A stretch of DNA of 64,000 nt from Streptomyces bluensis. GTDB taxonomy: Bacteria > Actinomycetota > Actinomycetes > Streptomycetales > Streptomycetaceae. The position numbers and the translations under genes were made by a program. The notes under the pieces are model-generated. The model searched no databases and had not been told where the DNA came from. It saw only the letters and a list, made by a program, of their open reading frames with translations. Positions 46,438-54,244 of the stretch are shown one piece after another; the first letter of the stretch is position 1, and the number at the start of each line of letters is the position of its first letter. Location of the stretch: contig NZ_BMVM01000001.1 in the NCBI RefSeq assembly GCF_014650715.1, positions 434,001 to 498,000 of the forward strand, written 5' to 3'.

Positions 46438-48090
46438 TCATGACGCCGCCCCCAGGGTCTCCAGCACCGCCATCGCCGCGTTGTGGCCGGGCACCCCGCT
46501 GACTCCGCCGCCGCGCACCGCGCCCGCGCCGCACAGCAGGACGTTCGGGTGCCGGGTCTCCACGCCCCAGCGGCCCGTGCCGTCCTGGGCGTAGGGCCAG
46601 GAGAGCTCGCGGTGGAAGATGTTGCCGCCCGGCAGCCGCAGGCCGCGCTCCAGGTCGAGCGGGGTCCTGGCCTCGATGCACGGACGGCCCTCGGCATCGG
46701 TGGCCAGACAGTCGCTGATCGGTTCGGCGAGGTGCGCGTCGAGCTGGGCGAGGGTCGACTTCAGCAGTTCCTCACGGACGGAGTCGTTGTCGTGCGTGAA
46801 GAGCCGGGCGGGTGTGTGCAGTCCGAAGAGGGTGAGCGTCTGAAAGCCCTGTTCGACCAGACCGGGGCCGAGGATGGTCGGGTCGGTGAGCGAGTGGCAG
46901 TAGATCTCCGAGGGTGGGGCCGCGGGCAGCGTCCCGGCCGCCGCCTCGGCGTACGCGGTCGCCAGTTGCTCGTAGCCCTCGGCGATGTGGAAGGTCCCGG
47001 CGAAGGCGTGGCGCGGGTCGACCGAGGTGTCGCGCAGCGCGGGCAGCCGGGTGAGCAGCATGTTGACCTTGAGCTGCGCGCCCTCGGCGGGGGTGGGGGG
47101 CTCGTCCCCGGTGAGGACGGCCAGTTCCTGGGGGGAGGCGTTCACCAGGACATGGCGGGCGGCGACCACGCTCTCCGTGTCCGCCGTGCGGTACGTGACC
47201 TCGGCGGTTCGCCCGTCGGTCTCGATCCGCACCGCCTCGTGGCCTGTGGCCATCACGGCGCCCGCGTCCCTCGCGGCCGTGGCCAGCGCGTCGGTGAGGG
47301 CGCCCATGCCGCCGACCGGTACGTCCCAGGCGCCCGTTCCGCCGCCGATCACGTGGTAGAGGAAGCAGCGGTTCTGTGGCAGGGCGGGGTCGTGGGCATC
47401 GGCGAAGGTGCCGATCAGGGCATCGGTGAGGACGACGCCGCGGACCAGGTCGTCGCTGAAGTGCTCCTCGATGGCCAGGCCGATCGGCTCTTCGAAGAGC
47501 GTCCGCCAGGCGTCCTCGTCGTCGACGCGGGCGCGCAGCTCGTCGCGGGTGGGCAGCGGCTCCGTCAGGGTGGGGAAGACCCGCTGGGCGACTCGGCCCG
47601 TCATGTCGTAGAAGCGCTGCCAGGCCTGGTACTCGCGGTCCGAGCCGGTCAGCCGCGCGAACGCCTCCCGCGTGCGCCGCTCACCACCGCCCACGAGGAG
47701 TCCGGTGGGGCGCCCGTCGCGTTCCACGGGCGTGTACGAGGAGATCGTGCGGCCGCGGACCCTGAAGTCCAGACCGAGGTCGCGGACGATCTTCCGGGGC
47801 AGCAGGCTGACCAGGTACGAGTAGCGCGACAGCCGCGCGTCGACCCCGGCGAACGGCCGGGTGGACACGGCGGCGCCCCCGGTGGTCGCCAGCCGCTCCA
47901 GCACGAGCACCGACCGTCCGGCGCGGGCGAGGTAGGCGGCTGCGACCAGCCCGTTGTGGCCGCCGCCGACGATCACGGCGTCGTACGACCGGCGTCCCTC
48001 ACGTACGGATTCCCCACGTACGGATTGCTCGCGTACGGATTGCTCACGTACGGATCCCTCATGGACTGGCATGGCTCTGTGTACTGGCAT
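46438..48090 (-). CDS. Phytoene desaturase-like FAD-dependent oxidoreductase
   Basis: A 550-residue flavoprotein of the CrtI/retinol saturase-like family. After a repeat-containing N-terminal extension the ADP-binding fold reads YDAVIVGGGHNGLVAAAYLARAG, followed by VLERLATTGGAA. The C-terminal FAD motif is VLLCGAGAVRGGGVSGVPGHNAAMAVL. Start choice is uncertain: the ATG at 48088-48090 has a weak AAGAG upstream; a second ATG at 48070-48072 and a GTG at 48103-48105 are alternatives. Codons 13-32 encode four SVREQ-like repeats from a 15-base DNA repeat. No carotenoid genes are near, so a different lipid or isoprenoid substrate is possible. Confidence 0.82.
   Translation of the reverse strand: MPVHRAMPVHEGSVREQSVREQSVRGESVREGRRSYDAVIVGGGHNGLVAAAYLARAGRSVLVLERLATTGGAAVSTRPFAGVDARLSRYSYLVSLLPRKIVRDLGLDFRVRGRTISSYTPVERDGRPTGLLVGGGERRTREAFARLTGSDREYQAWQRFYDMTGRVAQRVFPTLTEPLPTRDELRARVDDEDAWRTLFEEPIGLAIEEHFSDDLVRGVVLTDALIGTFADAHDPALPQNRCFLYHVIGGGTGAWDVPVGGMGALTDALATAARDAGAVMATGHEAVRIETDGRTAEVTYRTADTESVVAARHVLVNASPQELAVLTGDEPPTPAEGAQLKVNMLLTRLPALRDTSVDPRHAFAGTFHIAEGYEQLATAYAEAAAGTLPAAPPSEIYCHSLTDPTILGPGLVEQGFQTLTLFGLHTPARLFTHDNDSVREELLKSTLAQLDAHLAEPISDCLATDAEGRPCIEARTPLDLERGLRLPGGNIFHRELSWPYAQDGTGRWGVETRHPNVLLCGAGAVRGGGVSGVPGHNAAMAVLETLGAAS
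48001..48060. repeat. Four in-frame 15-bp repeats in the desaturase 5' end
   Basis: Units at 48001, 48016, 48031 and 48046 share CGTACGGAT. Two copies of ACTGGCATGGCTCT (48064, 48082) follow, each containing a potential start codon on the minus strand. Repeat-number change would alter the N-terminus in steps of five residues without shifting the frame. Confidence 0.8.
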
Positions 48091-48186
48091 GGCTCTTCGT
48101 AACACGCGGCGATCCGGACCGGCCAGAGGGGCGGGGCAGGTGGCCCAGCGGCCGCCGGAACCCCCGGTGCGCGGGCGGACCGTCCC

Positions 48187-50448
48187 TCAGGGCCGCTGTC
48201 GCAGCTCCGCCACTCTGCGATACAGCTCCACCGCTTCCGTGCCGCGTCCCAGCTGCTCCAGGCAGTGGGCCTCGTCGTTGCGGCTGGCGAGGGCGTCGGG
48301 GTGGGCGGCGCCGAGGACGCGCTCGCGGGCGTCGGCCACCCGCCGGTACTCGGTGAGGGCGTCGGGCCAGCGGCCGAGCCAGCCCAGGCCGACGGCGACC
48401 TCGCGACAGCTGACCAGGGTGTCCGGGTGGTCGAGGCCGAGGACGCGCTCGCGCAGGGCGCACACGTCGCGCGACTCGGCGAGGGCCTCCTCCCAGCGGC
48501 CGAGCCGGCCGAGGTTCACGCCGAGGCCGTGGCGGGCGCGCAGGGTCTCGGCGTGGGCGGGGCCGTGGACGCGGGTCCGGTCGTCGACGAGGGCCCGGTA
48601 GAGCGTGAGCGCGTCGGCGCTGCGGCCGAGCCGGCCGAGGCTGATGCCGACCTCGTAGCGGCTGGCGAGGGTGTCCGGGTGATCGGGACCGAGGGCCTGG
48701 GCGCGGGACTCGGCGACCTCCTGGTACATGCGCAGCGCCTCCGGCCAGCGCCCCAACTGGCCGAGCAGATAGGCGACCTCGTACCGGGTCACAAGGGTGT
48801 CGGGGTGGTTCGGGCCGAGCACCCGGGCGCGGGCGCGGGCCACGTCGGACGCCATCGCGTACGACTCCTCCAGGCGCCCGAGCCGGCTCAGGTTGAAGGC
48901 GAGGTTGTGGCGGCAGCGGAGGGTGTCGGGGTGGTCGGGGCCCATGGTGTGCTCGCGCGCCGCGAGGACGGAGGCGTACGCCTGGTGGGCCTCGAAGTGC
49001 CGCCCCAGCCGGCCGAGCACGTACGCCGTTTCCTGCCTGACGGTGAGGGTGTCGGGGTGGTCGGGGCCGAGCACCCGCTCCCGGGTCCGGGCCACGTGCG
49101 TGTACTCGCGCAGGGCGTCGGCGGGGCGGCCGGTGCGGCTGAGGGTGAAGCCGACCTCGTAGCGGCTGGCGAGGGTGTCGGGGTGGTCGGGGCCGAGGAC
49201 GTGCTCGCGTTCGGCGGCGACCGCGCGGTGTACCGCGCCCGCCTCCGTCCAGCGGCCGAGGCGGCCCAGGCTGAGGCCCGCGTTGTGCCGGCCCGCCAGG
49301 GCGCTGACGACCTCGGGGGGCGGGGCGGGGCGGTCGGTGCGGACGGGTTCCTCGGTACGGCCTGTGGCGGGGCGGACGATCCAGTCGCCGGTGAGGCCCG
49401 CCGAGGCGTCCGGCGGGGTGCTGCGCAGTCCTCTGCCCGCCGCCTTGTGGCCGGTGGTCATGCCCCGGGTCCAGGACGGCAGGCGGGGTTCCCGGGACAG
49501 GAGCTGCTCGGGGCGCTGCCCGGCCGACGGCGCTACCTGGTGCGCCTGAGCCGAGGAGGGGACGGGGCGCGGCACCACCGTCGGGACGCGGAAGGACGCC
49601 GTGCGGCCCTCATGGATCCTGCGGCCCAGCTCCCGGGCGTCCTGCGGTCGTTCGTCCGGCTGTTTGGCGAGCAGGTCCAGGATCGTCCGCTCCATGTACT
49701 CGGGCAGCTCGGGGCGGTGGCTGCGCGGCGGCTCCGGCGGGGTGTCGCGGTGGCCGACGAGGACCGCCCACGCGTCGTCGAGGTCGAACGGCGGTACGCC
49801 CGTGGCGATCTCGTACAGCACGCACCCGAACGAGTACAGGTCGCTGCGGTGGTCGACCTGGTCGCCGCCGATCTGCTCCGGCGACATGTAGTGAGGGGTG
49901 CCCATGGCGATACCGGTGCCGGTGAGGCGTGAGGTGAAGCCGATGTCGTGGCCGAGGCGCGCTATGCCGAAGTCGCAGATCTTCACCGTGCCTTCGGTGA
50001 GCCGCATGATGTTCGCGGGCTTCAGGTCGCGGTGCACGATGCCCTGCTGGTGGGTGTAGGCGAGGGCGGCGGCAGCCTGCTCGGCGATCTCGACGACGTC
50101 GTCGACGGGCAGCGGGTGCTGCTTGTTGTCCTCCAGGAGCTGGCTGAGATTACGGCCCTCCAGGAGTTCCATGACGAGGTAGAGCACCCCGTCGGCCTCC
50201 CCGAAGTCGTGGACGACGGTCACTCCGCGGTGCTGGAGTGCGGCGGCCACGCGGGCCTCGCGGCGGAACCGCTCCCGCAGTACCCGCGTCAGGGCGGGGT
50301 CATGTTGCGTGTTCAGGGGTTTGAGGCACTTCACGGCGACGTGCCGGCCCAGTGACTCGTCTCTCGCGCGCCAGACCTCGCCCATCCCGCCGCGCCCGAT
50401 CAGATCAAGCATCCGATACCGGCCCTGGATCAGCCTGGTGTCCCCCAT
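48187..50448 (-). CDS. Ser/Thr protein kinase with kinesin-light-chain-type TPR array
   Basis: A 753-residue cytoplasmic kinase. The Hanks-type domain occupies about residues 10-275: glycine loop GRGGMGEVW (18-26), Lys40 in VAVK, catalytic loop HRDLKPAN, DFG in KICDFGIARLG and activation end GTPHYMSPEQIGG. A Pro/Arg linker follows. The C-terminal 380 residues hold eight 42-residue TPR units, most with LGPDHPDTL, as in kinesin light chains. There is no transmembrane segment or PASTA domain, so it is not a PknB-type wall sensor. The partner bound by the TPRs is unknown. Start ATG at 50446-50448. The repeats are similar enough at DNA level to recombine. Confidence 0.92.
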   Translation of the reverse strand: MGDTRLIQGRYRMLDLIGRGGMGEVWRARDESLGRHVAVKCLKPLNTQHDPALTRVLRERFRREARVAAALQHRGVTVVHDFGEADGVLYLVMELLEGRNLSQLLEDNKQHPLPVDDVVEIAEQAAAALAYTHQQGIVHRDLKPANIMRLTEGTVKICDFGIARLGHDIGFTSRLTGTGIAMGTPHYMSPEQIGGDQVDHRSDLYSFGCVLYEIATGVPPFDLDDAWAVLVGHRDTPPEPPRSHRPELPEYMERTILDLLAKQPDERPQDARELGRRIHEGRTASFRVPTVVPRPVPSSAQAHQVAPSAGQRPEQLLSREPRLPSWTRGMTTGHKAAGRGLRSTPPDASAGLTGDWIVRPATGRTEEPVRTDRPAPPPEVVSALAGRHNAGLSLGRLGRWTEAGAVHRAVAAEREHVLGPDHPDTLASRYEVGFTLSRTGRPADALREYTHVARTRERVLGPDHPDTLTVRQETAYVLGRLGRHFEAHQAYASVLAAREHTMGPDHPDTLRCRHNLAFNLSRLGRLEESYAMASDVARARARVLGPNHPDTLVTRYEVAYLLGQLGRWPEALRMYQEVAESRAQALGPDHPDTLASRYEVGISLGRLGRSADALTLYRALVDDRTRVHGPAHAETLRARHGLGVNLGRLGRWEEALAESRDVCALRERVLGLDHPDTLVSCREVAVGLGWLGRWPDALTEYRRVADARERVLGAAHPDALASRNDEAHCLEQLGRGTEAVELYRRVAELRQRP

Positions 50449-50509
50449 CGCCTGCGATCGCCCCCGTGTGTCCGGCCCCGCCCTCCCCTGGCTCGTCCAG
50501 TATGGCGGG

Positions 50510-51391
50510 CTATCGCACGACTTTGTACGGTGCCGGGCGCGAACCGGGACCGAGCCGTCGCATGGCGCGGATGATGTGTTTGGGCGGGAGTTGCCAGCGC
50601 AGACGTGCGGGAACGCAGCGCAGGAGGGTGCCGGTGAGGCGCAGGCGCCGGGTCACCACGGCCGGTGACGGGGCCCGCCTGCCATACAGCTCATGGGCGT
50701 ACGGCGGCAGGGAGGCGTACGCCAGGTTCGCCACGCGCCGCCACAGCAGGGCGCGCGCCGGAACGAGCAACGTGTGCGTGGGGGGTGTGCGCAGGAAGTC
50801 GTCGACCTCCCGTGCCTCGGGTCCGGCAGCCAGCTCCGGCAGCACCTGTGTGAAGTAGGCGGCCAACTCCTCCCGATCGCCCGGGACCTCGTCGGGGTCC
50901 AGGCCCACCAGTTCGGCGGCGATGCGTTGTTCGGCGATGTACCGGTCGGCCGCGGCGTCCGTGAAGGGGAACCCCGAGCACCGCAGGACGTGCAGGTAGG
51001 AGTCGATCTCGGCGCAGTGCACCCACCGCAGCAGCTCCGGCTCGTCGACCGGGTACCGCTCCCCCGTGTCGGGGTCGGTCGCCGAGAGCTTGCTGTGGAT
51101 CTTCCGTACGCGGGCGCCCGCGCGCTCCGCGGCCTCGGCGGTGCCGTAGGTGATCGTGCCGACGAAGGTGGCGGTCCGCATCAGCCGGCCCCACGCGTCG
51201 CGCCGGAAGTCGGAGTTCTGCATGACACCGCGCACCGCCCGCGGGTGGAGGGCCTGGAGGTACAGGGCGCGGATGCCGGCGACCCACATCATCGGGTCGC
51301 CGTGCACCTGCCAGGTCACCGAGTCGGCCCCGAACAGCCCCTGAGCATCTGTGCGAAGAGCGTCCACGGAGTCAGATGTGCCCGCGGCCAC
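50510..51391 (-). CDS. MpaB-family (DUF2236) oxygenase
   Basis: A 293-residue alpha-helical protein of the MpaB/latex-clearing-protein-related DUF2236 family, heme-dependent in characterised members. The conserved core is SVTWQVHGDPMMWVAGIRAL, LQALHPRAVRGVMQNSDFR, TATFVGTITYGTAEAAE and LLRWVHCAEIDSYL, with candidate heme-ligand His residues in LHPRAV and WVHCAE. Start is the GTG at 51389-51391, without a strong ribosome binding site. It is a single gene between the kinase and the acyl-CoA dehydrogenase, same strand. The substrate is unknown; MpaB relatives oxidise fungal terpenoids and rubber-like polymers. Confidence 0.85.
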   Translation of the reverse strand: MAAGTSDSVDALRTDAQGLFGADSVTWQVHGDPMMWVAGIRALYLQALHPRAVRGVMQNSDFRRDAWGRLMRTATFVGTITYGTAEAAERAGARVRKIHSKLSATDPDTGERYPVDEPELLRWVHCAEIDSYLHVLRCSGFPFTDAAADRYIAEQRIAAELVGLDPDEVPGDREELAAYFTQVLPELAAGPEAREVDDFLRTPPTHTLLVPARALLWRRVANLAYASLPPYAHELYGRRAPSPAVVTRRLRLTGTLLRCVPARLRWQLPPKHIIRAMRRLGPGSRPAPYKVVR

Positions 51392-51444
51392 GGGGTGTCA
51401 CTCGTGTCGCCCTCGGCCTGCGCCTGTGACGGGAAGCAGTCGGG

Positions 51445-52635
51445 CTAACGGCGCACACGGGGCATCCCCAGACCGATCCAGGAGATGATCTCGCGCTGGA
51501 TCTCGTTGTTGCCGCCACCGAAGGTGAAGATCACGGCGGAGCGGTAGCCACGTTCCAGTTCGCCGTGGAGGACGGAGCCCGCGGAGCCGTCCTTCAGGGG
51601 GCCGGCCGCGGCGACGATCTCCATGAGCCAGGCGTAGGCCTCGCGGCGCGCCTCGGAGCCGTAGACCTTGACGGCGGAGGCGTCCTGGGGGGTGAGGGTG
51701 CCTTCCTGGACGGCGTTCACCATCTGCCAGTTGAGCAGCTTCATCGCGTCGAGCTTCGTATGGGTCTGGGCGAGGCGGCGGCGCACCCAGGGCAGGTCGA
51801 CGACGCGGCGGCCGTCGGCGAGCTTGGTCTCCATGGCCCAGCGCTGCACGTCGTGCAGGGCGCGGATGGCCATGGTGCCGTGGGCGGCGAGGGTGACGCG
51901 TTCGTGGTTGAGCTGGTTGGTGATCAGCCGCCAGCCCTTGTTCTCCTCACCGACGCGGCGGGAGACGGGGACGCGGATGTTCTCGTAGTAGCTGGCGGTG
52001 GTGTCGTGCGAGGCGAGGGTGTTGATCAGGGTGCAGGAGTAGCCGGGGTCCGTGGTCGGGACCAGGAGCATCGTGATGCCCTTGTGGGGCGGGGCGTCCG
52101 GGTCGGTGCGCACGGCCAGCCACACCCAGTCCGCGGTGTCGCCGTTCGTGGTCCAGATCTTCTGGCCGTTGACCGTGTAGTGGCCGGTGGCCTCGTCGCC
52201 CTCCCTGACCGCTCGGGTCTTCAGCGAGGCGAGGTCCGTGCCCGCGTCGGGCTCGCTGTAGCCGATCGCGAAGTCGATCTCGCCGGAGAGGATGCGCGGC
52301 AGAAAGTAGGTCTTCTGTTCCTCACTGCCGAACCGCATGATCGTCGGGCCGACCGTGTTGAGCGCCATCAGGGGCAGCGGGACGCCCGCCTGGGCCGCCT
52401 CGTCGAAGAAGATGAACTGCTCCATGGGCGTCAGCCCGCGCCCGCCGTACTCCTTCGGCCAGCCCACACCGAGCCAGCCGTCCGTGCCGAGGCGCCGGAT
52501 CGTCTCGCGGTAGAAGCGCTTCTGGGCAGCCGGTCCGGCGTGCCGGGCGTGCACGTCGTCCGGCACCAACTCGCCGAAGTAGGCGCGCAGTTCGGTGCGC
52601 AGCCGCTGCTGCTCGGGCGTGTATTCCAGATGCAC
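51445..52635 (-). CDS. Acyl-CoA dehydrogenase, FadE26-like
   Basis: A 396-residue flavin dehydrogenase. Typical segments: WLGVGWPKEYGGRGLTPMEQ, FAIGYSEPDAGTDLASLKTR, GQKIWTTNGDTADWVWLAVR, NQLNHERVTLA and TFGGGNNEIQREIISWIGLG. The GYSEP rather than LTEP form, with GWPKEYGG, resembles the ChsE/FadE26-type subunits that form heterotetramers in cholesterol side-chain oxidation. If so it would need a partner subunit, which is not in the window. Start is GTG at 52633-52635 with AGGAGG 4 to 5 bases upstream. A TnnAACnnGTTnnA box lies 45 bases upstream. Confidence 0.9.
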   Translation of the reverse strand: MHLEYTPEQQRLRTELRAYFGELVPDDVHARHAGPAAQKRFYRETIRRLGTDGWLGVGWPKEYGGRGLTPMEQFIFFDEAAQAGVPLPLMALNTVGPTIMRFGSEEQKTYFLPRILSGEIDFAIGYSEPDAGTDLASLKTRAVREGDEATGHYTVNGQKIWTTNGDTADWVWLAVRTDPDAPPHKGITMLLVPTTDPGYSCTLINTLASHDTTASYYENIRVPVSRRVGEENKGWRLITNQLNHERVTLAAHGTMAIRALHDVQRWAMETKLADGRRVVDLPWVRRRLAQTHTKLDAMKLLNWQMVNAVQEGTLTPQDASAVKVYGSEARREAYAWLMEIVAAAGPLKDGSAGSVLHGELERGYRSAVIFTFGGGNNEIQREIISWIGLGMPRVRR

Positions 52636-52679
52636 GGCGCCTCCTGGCTCCCCAAGGCCGGACCTGACGGCGCACACCG

Positions 52680-52693
52680 TAGAACGTGTTCCA
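52680..52693. promoter_or_regulatory. KstR-type box TAGAACGTGTTCCA
   Basis: Exactly fits the mycobacterial/rhodococcal KstR consensus TnnAACnnGTTnnA and lies 45 bases upstream of the FadE26-like gene. A further GTTCC/GGAAC pair (52688-52692 and 52701-52705) overlaps it. No KstR gene is in the window. A 14-base pattern with six free positions can occur by chance, but location supports it. Confidence 0.55.
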
Positions 52694-52785
52694 GTAATTG
52701 GGAACAACGAAGGGCGAGTGGGCCAGGAGCCCGAAGAGACCCGGAGTCCGCGGCGCGCGGTCTCCGCCTCGGACAGCTCCCCGTA

Positions 52786-53166
52786 TCAAGCGGCGAGTGT
52801 CGTGAGGAAGTCCGTGCAGGCGCGGGCGCAGTCGCGGCAGGACTGGGCGCTGCCCTCGGCGCCGGGGTGGGCGTCGAAGGCGTGGGCGCACTCCAGGCAG
52901 ATCTCCCGGCACCACTCCACCTGAGCCCGGAGCGCGGTCTCGTCCTGGTGGATCTGCTCGGAGAGCACCCGGCACGTCGCGTCGCACACCTCCGCGCACA
53001 TGATGCCCTTGCGCCGTATGCGTTCCTGGTCCGTGGGCCCGTCCGGATCGGCGAGGCTTGCGCTCAGGGCGCACGCCCGCGCACACTCCGTGCACGCCTG
53101 TGCGCACGCGAAGCGGTCCTCAAGAAACCGGAAGAGCTCCTGCTGAGAAGTCTTCGTCGATGTCAC
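52786..53166 (-). CDS. Cys-rich four-helix-bundle copper-binding protein (DUF326/Csp-like)
   Basis: A 126-residue protein with 14 or more Cys in helical Cys-x3-Cys/Cys-x2-Cys repeats: CAQACTECARAC, CAEVCDATC, CREICLEC and CRDCARAC. This matches Csp copper-storage proteins, formerly DUF326 ferredoxin-like, in which Cys residues line the bundle and hold Cu(I). The GTG at 53164-53166 gives the family length. The frame is open to an ATG at 53314-53316 (176 residues), but that would begin two bases from the divergent gene's ATG. It probably buffers copper in the cytosol; no copper regulator is adjacent. Confidence 0.8.
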   Translation of the reverse strand: MTSTKTSQQELFRFLEDRFACAQACTECARACALSASLADPDGPTDQERIRRKGIMCAEVCDATCRVLSEQIHQDETALRAQVEWCREICLECAHAFDAHPGAEGSAQSCRDCARACTDFLTTLAA

Positions 53167-53318
53167 AACGGGCGGGTAGCCGAGCGGAAACCCATCAAAC
53201 CCGCTCGTTCTTGACGCATTCGCGAGCGCCTGGCGCACGGAACGAAGCCGTTCGATGACTGTTGCATCCCGCTGAACATGAGCTGGTTCACTGACGTCTA
53301 CAGGGGTATTCGCCATAC

Positions 53319-53681
53319 ATGAGTACGGAATGGCTGTATTTCGCTGCAGGTGGAAGCGCGCTGGTCGGCCTCTGGGCGGGCGTCATGGGCCTGATCGTGG
53401 TGGTGCTGCTGGGCGGTGCCTTCTGGATGGGCAACCGCGTACGCAGCCGTGAGCCACGCCGGCCGAGCCGGGAGGAGCAGCCCCGGCTGCCGGAGAGCGG
53501 CGCTGTCCGCGAGGAGCAGGCGTACCGCGAACCCGACGAGATACCCCGGAGCGAGCTCCGGCTCACGCCCTACCAGGTGCACGGCAACCTGGGCTCCCGG
53601 CCGAGCACGTCGAAGCAGCGGCCGCGCTGGAGCAAGGGCAGCGGTGGCTCCTTCGGCAGTGGCGGCCTGGGCGCCCACTAG
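53319..53681 (+). CDS. Small membrane protein (DUF6479-like)
   Basis: A 120-residue protein with a single N-terminal transmembrane helix (LVGLWAGVMGLIVVVLLGGAFWMG) followed by a charged, disordered, Gly/Ser-rich tail ending SGGSFGSGGLGAH. This arrangement matches streptomycete DUF6479-type proteins, of unknown function. The ATG at 53319 has GGGG-containing upstream sequence but no clear Shine-Dalgarno. Its TAG stop (53679-53681) is the first part of the palindromic element B. Confidence 0.7.
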   Translation: MSTEWLYFAAGGSALVGLWAGVMGLIVVVLLGGAFWMGNRVRSREPRRPSREEQPRLPESGAVREEQAYREPDEIPRSELRLTPYQVHGNLGSRPSTSKQRPRWSKGSGGSFGSGGLGAH

Positions 53682-53748
53682 GCCCTGTCGTCAAACTCCC
53701 GCCTGCCGCCCTCCGGGCGGACAGCGGGAGTTTGACGACAGGGCCTAG
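53678..53748. mobile_element. Palindromic MITE-like hairpin element B
   Basis: Perfect 25-base inverted repeats (53678-53702 and 53724-53748, outer end CTAGGCCCTGTCGTCAAA) enclose 21 bases that themselves nearly pair (CCGCCC-TCC-GGGCGG). The whole 71 bases form one hairpin. It begins inside the TAG stop of the upstream gene. The ends share GGCC-TGT-G-AAA-TCCCG with element A at 33991. It may serve as a terminator. Confidence 0.7.
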
Positions 53749-53789
53749 GCCGCAGGCCGGCCCCCGATCAGCCTGCTGTCACCAGAGTC

Positions 53790-54182
53790 ATGACCGAGTA
53801 CACCGAGGACACCTGGGCGGTGAGAAACATGGCCGAGCGCGCCGCGCTGCCACTGCCCGACTACGACCACCTGCCGATCGGGAGTCTGGAGAGCCGCGTC
53901 CGCGCGCTCACCGCCGACGAGGTGGAGGAGGTGCTCGCCTACGAGCGGGCCCACGCCCACCGCCTCCCGGTGACCGAACTGCTGACGGCGCGCCTGGAAC
54001 AGCTTCTCTCCGGTGCCGAGCCGACCTCCGGCGACCCCGGCGCCGTACGCCCCGAAGGGCCCGGGCGGCCCAACGCGGGGTCGCCGGTGTCGCCGGCGAC
54101 ATCACCGCAGCCGCCCAGCCCGACGCCCCACGGGACCCCCGACCAGCGCGGCCGGCCGAGGGCCGATCGCACATGGCGGTGA
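53790..54182 (+). CDS. Small conserved hypothetical protein of streptomycetes
   Basis: A 130-residue protein. The first 75 residues are the conserved part: DYDHLPIGSLESRVRALTADEV then VLAYERAHAHRLPVTELL and RLEQL, predicted helical. The remainder is a Pro/Gly/Ser-rich disordered tail. I recognise the domain pattern (L-SRVR-LT--EV--VL-YE--HA-R-PV) from actinobacterial hypothetical proteins but know no function. Start ATG at 53790 lacks a strong ribosome binding site. It follows the palindromic element. Confidence 0.65.
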   Translation: MTEYTEDTWAVRNMAERAALPLPDYDHLPIGSLESRVRALTADEVEEVLAYERAHAHRLPVTELLTARLEQLLSGAEPTSGDPGAVRPEGPGRPNAGSPVSPATSPQPPSPTPHGTPDQRGRPRADRTWR

Positions 54183-54244
54183 CCCATGCGTCGGCACGGG
54201 CCAGTTCCAGACCGCCGCTGACGTAGCGCTCGGAGCGGTCGCCG

